Origin: DSSM01 sp964484125 | GTDB lineage: Bacteria > Bacteroidota > Ignavibacteria > Tepidaquicellales > Tepidaquicellaceae | Direction: 5' to 3' | Length of the DNA: 64,000 nucleotides | NCBI GenBank assembly: GCA_964484125.1 | Contig: CAZAEK010000009.1 | Coordinates: 1-64,000, forward strand | Part shown: positions 51,051 through 60,278 of the stretch, piece by piece | How positions within the stretch are numbered: the stretch's first letter is position 1 | Layout of the letters: the number at the start of each line of letters is the position of its first letter | Program-made: the position numbers and the translations under genes | Notes under the pieces: model-generated | Database searches by the model: none | What the model saw: only the letters and a program-made list of their open reading frames with translations | Told to the model about the DNA's origin: nothing

Positions 51051-52757
51051 CTAAGTAAATATAAATTTCAAAACATCTTCTTTTTTCACAGATTCATCTA
51101 TTTCAAGAACTTTTCTTTTATCACGGTTCAGAGCGAGCCAGTTTGATATTACTTTTATTTCATCGAGCTCTTCCGTTGTGAATTGGTGCCTTGAAAATCT
51201 GTTAAGTGAAAAATATAAATATTCTGCATATTCAGAAAGTTCTTCTATGCAGTTACTCTGGTCGAATTCATTATTATTTGATATTGTATAAGTATTGACT
51301 AATTTCCCGTTGTGAACAAAAAATATTTCCCGCTTTGTTTTTGAGTCAAGTTTAATAATAATTTTTCTGTCATTAATGGCAGAAGTTATTACTTTCTGGT
51401 AACTCATTACTTTCAAAATATCTTTGAGCATATCTCTTATAAGAGCTGCTTTTTCGAAGTCTAAGTTGTCTGAATATTCTTCCATAATTTTAAGTAAATT
51501 ATCCTGAACGCTTTTCCCGTTTATGCCGGTGATATATGAATGGACTTTTTCAACTTCTGCCCTGTAGTGTTCTTTTGATACTGTAACATTGCATGGTGCT
51601 TCACATTGACCAATATCATAATACATACAGTTAGAATTATTCTCTGACGCTTTTAAAAATTTATCTTCGCATTTACGGAGCAGGAAATTTGTGTTAATGT
51701 CTTTCAGTATATTTCTGACTGTAACGCGGCTTGAAAAAGGTCCGTAATAATATGCTCCGTCATTTTCGATTTCGTAAACACTCTGAATTTTCGGGAAATC
51801 GTTCTGAACATCAAGTTTAATAAAAGGATGGAAGCGGAATCGTTTTATAGCGGTATTGAATCTTGGTTTATAACGTTTAATCAGTTTTGATTCGAGAATT
51901 AAAGCCGAGAGCTCTGAGTCGGTTGTCTGATATTCAAATTTCCGCATAGATGCCAGCAATCTGCGGATTTTATATGGAAGTTCAGAGTTATGATGAAAAT
52001 ATGTAGATACTCTTTCTTTTAAATTCTTTGCTTTTCCAATGTATAATATTTCATCGTTTCTGCTTTTGAAAAAATATACACCGGGGCTTTCCGGCAAATT
52101 TTTTAAATCAAATCCAAGTCTTTTTAATGCCGGAGATTTTTTTTCGGATGTATAAATTTTAGAATTCTGAAACTGCAGGACTTCTCTCAATTCATCGTAT
52201 TCAAAGTCATTATGCAGTTCATCAAGGAATTTAAGAAGGATCTTCGCCGTAACAAGTGTATCATCATAGGCGCGGTGTTTTCTGTTTTGAATAAATCCAA
52301 AATGTTTTGCAACATTACCGAGTGATTTACTTTTCAGATTCCGTAGCAATCTTCTTGCAAGTTTGCATGTACATAGAGTATCATAATGAAAATCAACAGG
52401 CGAATCAAGTCTTTTGAAAGATTCACGTATAAACTTATAATCAAATGCAACATTATGACCTGCGAATACAACCGGACATTCTTCGTTTTTAAAAAAGGAT
52501 AATATTGTATCACTAACCTGTTCGAAAGTAGGTTTATTAATAACATCCTCATTTCTGATTCCGGTTAACTCTGTGATGAATTGAGGTATATGTTGCTGAG
52601 GATTAATAAGTGTCGTAAATCTATCAGTTATCTCTCCGTCTTTTATCTTAATCAGAGAAATTTCTGTAATTCGGTTTGAAACCGGGGAAAGTCCCGTGGT
52701 TTCTATATCACAAACAATATACGCTGCATCATAAATCGTGATTTCAGAATTGCTCAA
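51051..52757 (-). CDS. DnaQ-type exonuclease fused to UvrC-like GIY-YIG nuclease
   Basis: This 568-residue protein joins two nuclease modules. Residues about 10-175 are a DEDDh 3'-5' exonuclease like DNA polymerase III epsilon (VCDIETTGLSPVSNRITEIS, FAGHNVAFDYKFI, HRAYDDTLVTAKILLKFL). From about residue 225 comes a GIY-YIG endonuclease domain as in UvrC and Cho (GVYFFKSRNDEILYIGKAKN), a UvrC-like central part with four cysteines (CEDKF, CMYYDIGQCEAPC) and a UVR-type motif (LDFEKAALIRDMLKDI). The UvrC RNase H-like C-terminal half is absent. The same domain pair occurs in actinobacterial proteins; a role in DNA repair is likely, with incision and trimming in one polypeptide. Confidence 0.92.
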   Translation of the reverse strand: MSNSEITIYDAAYIVCDIETTGLSPVSNRITEISLIKIKDGEITDRFTTLINPQQHIPQFITELTGIRNEDVINKPTFEQVSDTILSFFKNEECPVVFAGHNVAFDYKFIRESFKRLDSPVDFHYDTLCTCKLARRLLRNLKSKSLGNVAKHFGFIQNRKHRAYDDTLVTAKILLKFLDELHNDFEYDELREVLQFQNSKIYTSEKKSPALKRLGFDLKNLPESPGVYFFKSRNDEILYIGKAKNLKERVSTYFHHNSELPYKIRRLLASMRKFEYQTTDSELSALILESKLIKRYKPRFNTAIKRFRFHPFIKLDVQNDFPKIQSVYEIENDGAYYYGPFSSRVTVRNILKDINTNFLLRKCEDKFLKASENNSNCMYYDIGQCEAPCNVTVSKEHYRAEVEKVHSYITGINGKSVQDNLLKIMEEYSDNLDFEKAALIRDMLKDILKVMSYQKVITSAINDRKIIIKLDSKTKREIFFVHNGKLVNTYTISNNNEFDQSNCIEELSEYAEYLYFSLNRFSRHQFTTEELDEIKVISNWLALNRDKRKVLEIDESVKKEDVLKFIFT

Positions 52758-52793
52758 ATATATCTTTTTTTAACAAAGATATAACATAATAGA

Positions 52794-54275
52794 TTATTTT
52801 ACAAGTACCATTCTTTTTGTATCACTGAATTTATCTGTAACAAGTCTATAGAAATAGATTCCGCTCGGTAAAGTTTTACCGGAATTATCTTTTGCATTCC
52901 AGTAAACAGAATAATTTCCGGGAAGCTGAACAGTATTTACGAGTGAAGCAACTTTTTTCCCTGTTATATCATATACCGATAAACTTATTTTTGTACGTTC
53001 AGCAACAGAATATTTTATAATAGTCTCAGGGTTAAATGGATTGGGATAATTCTGACCGAGTTTAAACACTTCAGGGATTTCTGATTCATTATTACTGATA
53101 CCAACAGATGAATTTTTATTGAACCTGTATATTTTGGATGATGCTGAATATGATAAAATATAAAGTTCATTACTTTGATCCATACCAAATGTTGCAATAA
53201 AATATGGTGAATCAATAAGGAGAGAATCTGAAGTTATTGAAGTTCCGTTATATCTCAGCATCCATATTTTCCCTGAGCAGTAATCTGCATAAATATAAGC
53301 ACCAAGCAACTCTGGTCTTCTGTTTCCTCTGTAAACATAACCCCCAGTAACAGAACAACTTCCATCGTTGTGGGAATATGCTTTAATCGGCATAGTTTTT
53401 CCTGAAGTATCACAACCTGAGGGTGGGTTGAAACATTGAAAACCTTCGAGAATCCTCCACCCGTAATTTTTTCCATTCTTAATTATATCGATTTCTTCCC
53501 ATAAATTCTGCCCAACATCACCTGCATAAATAAAACCGGTTTGTGGATCCTGTGAAAATTTCCACGGATTTCTTAAGCCCCAGCTGAAAATTTCTTCTCT
53601 GCCTGCAGATGGATTATTATAAAATGGATTTGAAGGAGGTATTACATACCTTTTTGAAGGAGTAGTATCATTAATATCTATTCTAAGCATTTTACCGAGC
53701 AAAGATTGCAGATTCTGAGCATTGTTTTGCGGGTCTCCGCCGCTACCACCGTCACCCATTCCGATATATAAATATCCATCAAGTCCAAAAAGAAGAGTGC
53801 CTCCGTTGTGGTTAAAATACGGCTGATTTATTTCAAGAATTTTGTATTCGCTTAAAGAATCAGCTTTATTTGGATTACCCGGGCTTACTTTAAATCTCGA
53901 GATAACTGTTTTTAAAGGTGAAGATGTTGCAGTATAATTAACATAGAAATAACCATTTGAAGCATAATTAGGATGAAAGGCAAGACCAAGCAATCCTTCT
54001 TCTCCATTTGAAGAAGAAATTTTATTGGAGATGTTTAAGAAATTACTTACTCCGGATGAGAGAATATTAGTATCATTCTGAAATACTTTTATTATGCCAT
54101 TTTGCTGCACAAGAAAAAGTCTGTTAGTTCCGTCATTACTATGAGTAAGATGTGTCGGAAAAGGGAAAGATAAATTTGGAAAAGCATCAACGAGTGATAG
54201 ATTCGGATTTTGAGCATTCAATACCGAATAGATGAAAAAATTTAAAAAAACAAGAGATAATATTTTTATGCGCAT
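52794..54275 (-). CDS. Secreted PQQ-dependent sugar dehydrogenase-like protein with T9SS sorting domain
   Basis: The mature protein has a six-bladed beta-propeller of the glucose/sorbosone dehydrogenase family (GLLGLAFHPNYASNGYFYVNY, HNGGTLLFGLDGYLYIGMGD, DVGQNLWEEIDIIKNGKNYG), then a C-terminal type A type-IX secretion sorting domain (GQNYPNPFNPETIIKYSV to the final KRMVLVK). It is predicted to cross the outer membrane by the T9SS and oxidise a sugar with PQQ or act as a carbohydrate-binding lectin. The frame is open from 54317, but the ATG at 54275 gives a normal signal peptide (MRIKILSLVFLNFFIYSVLN), so this start is chosen; the product has 493 residues. No T9SS machinery gene is in the window. 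Confidence 0.9.
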   Translation of the reverse strand: MRIKILSLVFLNFFIYSVLNAQNPNLSLVDAFPNLSFPFPTHLTHSNDGTNRLFLVQQNGIIKVFQNDTNILSSGVSNFLNISNKISSSNGEEGLLGLAFHPNYASNGYFYVNYTATSSPLKTVISRFKVSPGNPNKADSLSEYKILEINQPYFNHNGGTLLFGLDGYLYIGMGDGGSGGDPQNNAQNLQSLLGKMLRIDINDTTPSKRYVIPPSNPFYNNPSAGREEIFSWGLRNPWKFSQDPQTGFIYAGDVGQNLWEEIDIIKNGKNYGWRILEGFQCFNPPSGCDTSGKTMPIKAYSHNDGSCSVTGGYVYRGNRRPELLGAYIYADYCSGKIWMLRYNGTSITSDSLLIDSPYFIATFGMDQSNELYILSYSASSKIYRFNKNSSVGISNNESEIPEVFKLGQNYPNPFNPETIIKYSVAERTKISLSVYDITGKKVASLVNTVQLPGNYSVYWNAKDNSGKTLPSGIYFYRLVTDKFSDTKRMVLVK

Positions 54276-54344
54276 TGCTAAATTATTAAATTTCAGATTT
54301 TTTATTTTAAACATCAAAAAATAATTAATAATTTCAAAATCAAA

Positions 54345-54369
54345 TTTGTGTATATTTTATATACACAAA
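54345..54369. promoter_or_regulatory. Perfect 11-bp inverted repeat between divergent genes
   Basis: TTTGTGTATAT (54345-54355) and ATATACACAAA (54359-54369) are exact reverse complements separated by TTT. The repeat lies 70 bases before the sugar dehydrogenase start (minus) and 46 bases before the peptide-binding protein start (plus), in the 139-base intergenic gap. A dyad of this length is typical of a dimeric regulator's operator. No regulator gene is adjacent. Confidence 0.6.
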
Positions 54370-54414
54370 GTTTTATATATTACGCACTGCGTTGAAATTT
54401 ATAAAAATTCCTCT

Positions 54415-56334
54415 ATGAACAAAAGACATATAGCAGTAGTTTTGTCCGTCATTGTTCTTATATTTTCTTTCCAGGCCTGCAATCAGGGCAGAAAGAAAAA
54501 GGTTTTTGATACGAAGCCGGTTTCAGTCAAAATTTTTGACACTCCTCCGGGTGCAGACCCTTCTGTACCTGCCGAACTCGGAGGCAAGGGATTTAAAGGC
54601 GAAGGATGGATGACGAAATCAGACTACAATATTTTAGGGGATTTAAAGGCAGTAAAAGGTGGCAGGTTTACAATATCAATGCGGGATTTCCCGATTACAT
54701 TAAGGACGGAAGGCAAGGATAACAACACTGATGTAAACGGATTAATCGAGACATTATTGTATGAGACATTGCTTAACGTTGATCCGGTAACAGGTGAATT
54801 TATACCATTACTTGCGACTCACTGGCAGATTTCAGATGACAAATTAACTTACAGGTTCAGAATAGACCCTGAAGCCAGGTTTGCAGATGGAAAACCGGTT
54901 ACGGCAGATGATGTAATTTCAAGCTGGGAACTGGTATCAAATCCGGATATCTTAGACCCGTTTTTCAGTGTAATGTTTCAGGGATATGAAAAACCCGTTG
55001 CCGAAAGTAAATATATAGTCAGAATAAAATCAAAGGAAGTAAGCTGGTCGCAGTTTTATTTCCTTGCTACTTCTTTGAAAATATATCCGTCACATTATAT
55101 TGGAGGTATTTCCGGACAGGAATATCTTGATAAATATCAATACAGAGTTATACCCGGTAGCGGACCTTACATAATAGACAGTAATGATATCAAAAAAGAT
55201 ATTTCATTAATATTAAGAAGGAGAAGCGATTATTGGGCGGAAGAAAAAAGATTTGCAACTGGTCTTAATAATTTTGATGAAATAAAGATTGATATAAACA
55301 GAGATGAAAACCTTGAGTTTGAAAAGTTCAAGAAGGGAGAAATTGATATACTCAGAGTAACGAGGGCACAGATTTGGGCAGAGAAGTTTAATTTTGATGA
55401 AGTTAAAAGAGGTCTCATAATTAAAAAGAAGATATACAATGAAGACCCGGTAGGGGTATCAGGTCTCGCAATGAATATGCGAAAGCCACCATTTGACGAC
55501 ATAAGGATAAGAAAAGCTTTCGCTCATCTTTATGACAGGCAAAAATTCAATGAAAAACTTTTCTATAATTCATACTGGTTGATGAACTCTTTTTTCCCGG
55601 GCACGATATATGAAAATCCCTCGAATCCAAAGCCGGGATTTAATTTAGATTCTGCAAAAATGCTACTTGCAGAAGCCGGTTGGAAAGATAAAAATTCTGA
55701 AGGTTATCTTATAAAAGACGGAAAAATTTTTGAGTTGGATATGCCTTTCTCAAAAGGTATGGATAGATACCTCACAATATTTCAGGAAGATCTGAAGAAA
55801 GCCGGAATAAAACTAAATTTAAAGGAAACAGATGCCCCGACATTATTTAAACTCGGAAATGAAAGAAACTTTACTATAATTAATGTCTCGTGGTCAGGAA
55901 TGCCTGTGCCAAATCCTGAGAGCTATTTATCCTCTGCTTCTGCCGATAATGTAAACTCCACTAACTGGCCCGGAATAAAAGATAGCAGAATTGATGAACT
56001 CATAAAAAAATACAACTCTGAATTTGACAGAGAAGAACGTATAAAATATTTAAGGCAGATTGACGAAATTGGATGTAGTTATTTCCCTTATGTGTTTGGA
56101 TGGTATGGTCCATATCAGAGAATAGCTTTTCAGAATAAATTCGGATATCCGGAGAGTATTTTATCAAGAACTGATAATTTTCTTATAAGTGCAGTTATGT
56201 GGTACAATGACCCATACAAGGTTACAGAGTATGAGGAAGCACTTCAGAACAAAGAAATAAATTTTCCCTTACAGGAAGAAGAGGTTAAGTACTGGATTGA
56301 CCTGAGAAATAAACTTAATTCAGGTCTTAAATAA
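54415..56334 (+). CDS. Peptide ABC transporter substrate-binding lipoprotein (YejA/OppA family)
   Basis: This binding protein delivers oligopeptides to the permease encoded next. The ATG at 54415 gives a lipoprotein signal peptide with lipobox FQAC (Cys at about residue 23), so the mature protein is anchored to a membrane. The frame is open to 54346, but that extension lacks a sensible signal. The 639-residue product has family-5 solute-binding landmarks: YETLLNVDPVTGEFIPLLAT, YRFRIDPEARFADGKPVTAD, SGPYIIDSNDIKKDISLILR, RKAFAHLYDRQKFNEKLFYN. The overall pattern is closer to YejA than to OppA. It is the first gene of a five-gene operon. Confidence 0.9.
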   Translation: MNKRHIAVVLSVIVLIFSFQACNQGRKKKVFDTKPVSVKIFDTPPGADPSVPAELGGKGFKGEGWMTKSDYNILGDLKAVKGGRFTISMRDFPITLRTEGKDNNTDVNGLIETLLYETLLNVDPVTGEFIPLLATHWQISDDKLTYRFRIDPEARFADGKPVTADDVISSWELVSNPDILDPFFSVMFQGYEKPVAESKYIVRIKSKEVSWSQFYFLATSLKIYPSHYIGGISGQEYLDKYQYRVIPGSGPYIIDSNDIKKDISLILRRRSDYWAEEKRFATGLNNFDEIKIDINRDENLEFEKFKKGEIDILRVTRAQIWAEKFNFDEVKRGLIIKKKIYNEDPVGVSGLAMNMRKPPFDDIRIRKAFAHLYDRQKFNEKLFYNSYWLMNSFFPGTIYENPSNPKPGFNLDSAKMLLAEAGWKDKNSEGYLIKDGKIFELDMPFSKGMDRYLTIFQEDLKKAGIKLNLKETDAPTLFKLGNERNFTIINVSWSGMPVPNPESYLSSASADNVNSTNWPGIKDSRIDELIKKYNSEFDREERIKYLRQIDEIGCSYFPYVFGWYGPYQRIAFQNKFGYPESILSRTDNFLISAVMWYNDPYKVTEYEEALQNKEINFPLQEEEVKYWIDLRNKLNSGLK

Positions 56335-56343
56335 ATTTTTGCA

Positions 56344-57372
56344 ATGTTTTATTATTTTCTGCGCCGGTTATTGCTGTTGTTACCGGCGTTTTTCGGAATA
56401 ACATTAATTTCATTTCTAATACTTCAGTTCGTTCCCGGCGGACCTCTTGAACTTGAACTTCTGAAAATGAAGATGGGTAATTTAAGCGGAGAAGTAAGTA
56501 CCGGCGGAACAGTTTATAATTACTCCATACCTGAATCTGCTTTAAACGAGATGAAGAAATTTTATGGATATGATAAACCTTTATTTGAAAGATATACACT
56601 TTGGCTTAGCAATATCCTTAAATTTGATCTCGGTAAATCTTATACATATAATGAGCCGGTTTTTGATGTTATAACCTCAAGATTTCCTGTATCTGTTTAT
56701 TTTGGTTTAATAGGATTTATATTAACTTATTTAATATCAGTTCCTCTTGGAACGCTGAAGGCAGTAAAAAACGGAAGTAAATTTGATTTGATTTCTTCTG
56801 CCATTGTATTTGCAGGATATTCAGTACCTGGCTGGGCATTCGGCGCAATGGCACTGATATTTTTAGGCGGCGGTAGTTTTCTTAATGTTTTTCCTTTAGG
56901 AGGGTTTCATTCTGAAGGATTTGAATCACTTGGTTTTTTTGAGAAAATCGCTGACCTTGTTTATCATACAGTTCTGCCGATATCGGCTTATGTAGTGGGG
57001 AGTTTTGCAACTCTTACAATATTAACAAAAAATGCAGTACTAGAATCGCTAAGTCAGGATTATATTAAGACGGCATATCTAAAGGGGCTGAAGAAAAAAG
57101 ATGTTGTTATAAGGCATGCACTGCGAAATTCTTTAATACCGATTGCAACCGGATTTGGTCATTTCCTGAGTCTTATTCTTGCCGGAAGTTTTTTAATAGA
57201 GAAAGTTTTTAATATTAATGGTATGGGATTGCTTGGTTATAATTCTGTTATTAACCGTGATTATCCGGTAACAATGGGAATCCTTGTTTTCAGCAGTATA
57301 TTGCTCATGCTTGGAAATATTATAACGGATATTTTATATGCAATAGTTGATCCGAGGATAAGGTTCAAATGA
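56344..57372 (+). CDS. yejB: Peptide ABC transporter permease, YejB-like
   Basis: This 342-residue inner-membrane permease has about six transmembrane helices. The N-terminal FVPGGPLELELLKMKMG and C-terminal ILYAIVDPRIRFK resemble YejB of the E. coli YejABEF importer more than DppB or OppB. The cytoplasmic EAA loop (SQDYIKTAYLKGLKKKDVVI then RHALRNSLIPI) contacts the ATPases. It pairs with the YejE-like permease, whose start overlaps it by four bases. Substrate preference is inferred as oligopeptides; YejABEF also takes up microcin C. Confidence 0.9.
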   Translation: MFYYFLRRLLLLLPAFFGITLISFLILQFVPGGPLELELLKMKMGNLSGEVSTGGTVYNYSIPESALNEMKKFYGYDKPLFERYTLWLSNILKFDLGKSYTYNEPVFDVITSRFPVSVYFGLIGFILTYLISVPLGTLKAVKNGSKFDLISSAIVFAGYSVPGWAFGAMALIFLGGGSFLNVFPLGGFHSEGFESLGFFEKIADLVYHTVLPISAYVVGSFATLTILTKNAVLESLSQDYIKTAYLKGLKKKDVVIRHALRNSLIPIATGFGHFLSLILAGSFLIEKVFNINGMGLLGYNSVINRDYPVTMGILVFSSILLMLGNIITDILYAIVDPRIRFK

Positions 57373-58454
57373 AAAAGAATAATAAAATAAAATTAATGCA
57401 TCAGGATTTTCAGATAAATGCTTCCCTGAAATCTGAATCTCTTTTTGCAAAACGCTGGAAGAAATTCAAATCCCTTAAAAGAGGGTATTATTCGCTTATA
57501 ATAATAATTTCCCTTTATATTCTTTCATGGCTTTTGCCGCTTTTCATAGGAAGAAATGCTTTACTTGTAAAGTATAATGGTGAATTCTATTTCCCGCTTT
57601 TTAAACATTATGAGGCATCTGTATTCAATCAAAGTATAAGCGGAGAGGCAAATTACAGATTACTTAAAATGCAGATTGAAGCAGCAGATAACTCAGATTT
57701 TGTAATATTGCCTGTTATACCATATAGTCCTGAAGAGAATCTCCTTGACGAATTAAATGAGACTCCTCCTGTGAAACCATCTTCAAAACACCTCTTTGGT
57801 ACTGATGACAGGGGAAGGGATGTGCTTTCAAGAATTGCATACGGATTCAGAATTTCTATTTCATTCGCACTGATAGTTACTGTTTTTTCTTTTATTATAG
57901 GTCTGATAACAGGTTCTTTAATAGGATATTACGGAGGATGGTTCGATATTTTAGGGCAGAGATTTATTGAACTCTGGTCAACTCTTCCTTTTTTATATCT
58001 TATGATTATCCTGAGTTCACTTTTATCACCCAATATTTTCATACTGGCAATAATGCTTACGCTTTTCAGCTGGATGGGTATTACATATTATGTACGCGGA
58101 GAATTTTACCGAGAGAAAGCAAAGGATTATGTTTTATCCGCTTATGCATACGGAGCTTCTGATTTAAAAATTATTTTTAAACATATACTTCCAAATTCTT
58201 TAACACCTGTAATTTCTTTTGCACCGTTTGCAGTTGTAGGTAATATTTCTGCACTTGTAGCACTCGATTATCTCGGTTTTGGAGTTCCTCCTCCAACACC
58301 AAGCTGGGGACAGTTAATATTTCAGGGAATGAATAATATAAACAACTGGTGGCTTGTAGTTTTTCCTCTGGGCTGTGTATTTCTGACTTTAATTGCAATT
58401 GTATTTATAGGAGAATCTATAAGAGAAGCATTTAACCCGAAAAGAAAAAAATAG
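57369..58454 (+). CDS. yejE: Peptide ABC transporter permease, YejE/OppC-like
   Basis: This 361-residue second permease subunit has an N-terminal helix (about residues 37-57), a periplasmic insert of about 90 residues, and the binding-protein-dependent transport domain with five helices. The conserved HLFGTDDRGRDVLSRIAYG precedes the core, and the EAA loop is AKDYVLSAYAYGASDLKIIF followed by KHILPNSLTPV. The C-terminal GESIREAFNPKRKK is typical of YejE-type subunits. Its ATG overlaps the yejB-like stop by four bases, and it ends just before the first ATPase gene. Confidence 0.92.
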   Translation: MKKNNKIKLMHQDFQINASLKSESLFAKRWKKFKSLKRGYYSLIIIISLYILSWLLPLFIGRNALLVKYNGEFYFPLFKHYEASVFNQSISGEANYRLLKMQIEAADNSDFVILPVIPYSPEENLLDELNETPPVKPSSKHLFGTDDRGRDVLSRIAYGFRISISFALIVTVFSFIIGLITGSLIGYYGGWFDILGQRFIELWSTLPFLYLMIILSSLLSPNIFILAIMLTLFSWMGITYYVRGEFYREKAKDYVLSAYAYGASDLKIIFKHILPNSLTPVISFAPFAVVGNISALVALDYLGFGVPPPTPSWGQLIFQGMNNINNWWLVVFPLGCVFLTLIAIVFIGESIREAFNPKRKK

Positions 58455-58456
58455 TG

Positions 58457-59419
58457 ATGGATAAGCTGCTTGAAATAAAAAATCTGAATGTATGGTTTAA
58501 AGATGAGATTTCAAAACCTTTAAAAGCGGTTGACGGAGTTTCTTTTGATATTTATGAGAACGAAGTTGTAGGAATAGTAGGGGAATCAGGTTCAGGAAAA
58601 TCTCTGACCGCATTTTCGATTTTAAATTTACTTCCTGAAGAAGCTGAAGTATCAGGAAATATTTTTTATAAGGATAAAGATTTACTGAAGCTGAATGAAA
58701 ACGAGAAAATAAAATACAGGGGAAAAGAAATATCTATGATATTTCAGGACCCTGTAATTTCACTGAATCCGGTTATGAAAATCGGAGAGCAGATAAGAGA
58801 AGCAATTTCTGTTTACAGTAAAATATCAACTAATGATTCTAAAGCAAAAGCAATTGAATTGCTAAGGAAAGTCGGAATTCCCGAGCCGGAAAAAACTTAT
58901 GATAATTATCCGTTTTCTCTGAGCGGAGGAATGTGTCAGCGTGTAATGATTGCAATTGCAATTGCAAATAACCCGTCAGTTTTAATAGCAGACGAACCGA
59001 CAACAGCTCTTGATGTTACTATTCAGGCGGCGATTTTGACACTGTTACTTGAAATAAAAAATGAGAGAAAAGATTTCACTTTAATACTGATAACTCATAA
59101 TTTTGCAATTGTAAAACAAATATGCAGCCGGGTTATTGTAATGTATGGAGGGAAAATTCAGGAAGAATCTTCGGTTGAAGAATTATTTAAGAACCCTAAA
59201 CATCCATATACTATTGGTTTGATTGAATCGGTTCCTTTCGGCAGGGATAAAAGTAAACCTCTTAAGCAAATACAGGGCAATGTACCCGACTTATCTGAAA
59301 TGCCGCAGGGATGCAGGCTCTCGGACAGATGCCCAAAGGTTTTTGAAAAATGTAAAATTGAAGAACCGGAAATAAAAGAAATTGAAAAAAATAAATTTGT
59401 GAGATGCCATCTTTATTAA
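58457..59419 (+). CDS. Peptide ABC transporter ATPase, OppD/DppD-like
   Basis: This 320-residue ATPase powers peptide uptake. Walker A is GESGSGKS (about residues 41-48), the signature is LSGGMCQRV, Walker B ends LIADEPTTALD, and the H-loop is ITHNFAIVKQ. The C-terminal oligopeptide-transporter extension carries cysteines in GCRLSDRCPKVFEKC that in the OppD/DppD family bind an iron-sulfur cluster. An in-frame GTG at 58454 overlaps the upstream stop; the ATG at 58457 is preferred. E. coli YejF is one polypeptide with two ATPase domains; here the two are separate genes overlapping by 16 bases. Confidence 0.94.
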   Translation: MDKLLEIKNLNVWFKDEISKPLKAVDGVSFDIYENEVVGIVGESGSGKSLTAFSILNLLPEEAEVSGNIFYKDKDLLKLNENEKIKYRGKEISMIFQDPVISLNPVMKIGEQIREAISVYSKISTNDSKAKAIELLRKVGIPEPEKTYDNYPFSLSGGMCQRVMIAIAIANNPSVLIADEPTTALDVTIQAAILTLLLEIKNERKDFTLILITHNFAIVKQICSRVIVMYGGKIQEESSVEELFKNPKHPYTIGLIESVPFGRDKSKPLKQIQGNVPDLSEMPQGCRLSDRCPKVFEKCKIEEPEIKEIEKNKFVRCHLY

Positions 59420-60189
59420 AAATAAAAGACCTTAAAGTTATTTATCCTTTGAAATCGAGAACTTTGTTCAGAAGCAAGACGGGCAAAACTGCTGTTAACA
59501 ATATATCGTTTGAACTTGAAGAAGGCGAAACGCTTGGAATAGTAGGCGAATCCGGATGCGGCAAGACAACACTTGCAAAAGCGATTATGAATGTTTTGAA
59601 ATTTAATAATCCTTATGTTAGAGTTGAGGGCAGTATAGAATATTCTGAGTCACTGAATCAAAGGCAGGATATACAAATGATTTTTCAGGATCCTTATTCG
59701 GCATTGAATCCGAGGCATACATTGAAAACAATAATTGAAGAACCGTTGCTTTATTGCACAAAATTATCAAAAGTTGAACGGGAATTAAGAATCAGGGAAA
59801 TTATGGAAAAGGTAGGATTGAGCTCTGCAAAACTAAATTCTTTTCCTCACGAATTTTCAGGCGGACAAAGGCAAAGGATTGGAATTGCGAGGGCATTGAT
59901 TACGAATCCGAAAATTATTATAGCTGATGAGCCAGTTTCTGCACTTGATGTTTCAATTCAGGCACAGATTTTAAATCTGCTTAATGATATTAAAAAAGAG
60001 TTTAACCTGAGTATGATTTTTATAGCTCATAATCTTCCGGTAGTGGAATATATCAGCGACAGAGTGCTGGTAATGTTTCGTGGAGAAATAGTTGAATCCG
60101 GAAAAACCGGAGATGTGATAAAAAATCCAACTCATAAATATACAAAGGAACTTATTTCCTCAGTCCCGGAATATGTAGCAGGTAACTAA
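59404..60189 (+). CDS. Peptide ABC transporter ATPase, OppF/DppF-like
   Basis: This second ATPase subunit has 261 residues. Walker A is GESGCGKTTLAK (about residues 49-60), the signature is FSGGQRQRIGIARAL, Walker B is IIADEPVSALD and the H-loop is IAHNLPVVEYI. It lacks the cysteine-bearing extension found in the partner and stops soon after the HKYTKELISSVPE segment, so it is somewhat short for OppF (about 330). It overlaps the preceding gene by 16 bases and ends the operon. No terminator with a T tract on the plus strand was seen after it; the downstream hairpin serves the opposite strand. Confidence 0.93.
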   Translation: MPSLLKIKDLKVIYPLKSRTLFRSKTGKTAVNNISFELEEGETLGIVGESGCGKTTLAKAIMNVLKFNNPYVRVEGSIEYSESLNQRQDIQMIFQDPYSALNPRHTLKTIIEEPLLYCTKLSKVERELRIREIMEKVGLSSAKLNSFPHEFSGGQRQRIGIARALITNPKIIIADEPVSALDVSIQAQILNLLNDIKKEFNLSMIFIAHNLPVVEYISDRVLVMFRGEIVESGKTGDVIKNPTHKYTKELISSVPEYVAGN

Positions 60190-60206
60190 TTAAGAAGTTG
60201 AAAAAC

Positions 60207-60231
60207 AAAAAAAGAACCCCATCAGGGGTTC
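60207..60231 (-). terminator. Intrinsic terminator for the minus-strand yqgE gene
   Basis: GAACCCC (60214-60220) and GGGGTTC (60225-60231) pair around a four-base loop. Read on the minus strand the stem is followed by seven T (complement of 60207-60213) and further T-rich sequence, 48 bases past the stop of the YqgE gene. The same stem could also slow plus-strand transcription from the peptide transporter operon. Confidence 0.85.
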
Positions 60232-60278
60232 AATGTTTATAAAAATGCGAATTTCTAAATTATATTTCACAAAAATCG

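Noticed and set aside
54276..54317. Longer start of the sugar dehydrogenase gene
   Set aside because: The added 14 residues precede a complete signal peptide that begins at 54275, so they would spoil it.
54346..54414. Longer start of the peptide-binding protein overlapping the inverted repeat
   Set aside because: The lipoprotein signal peptide starts at 54415; the upstream codons fall in the dyad and look non-coding.
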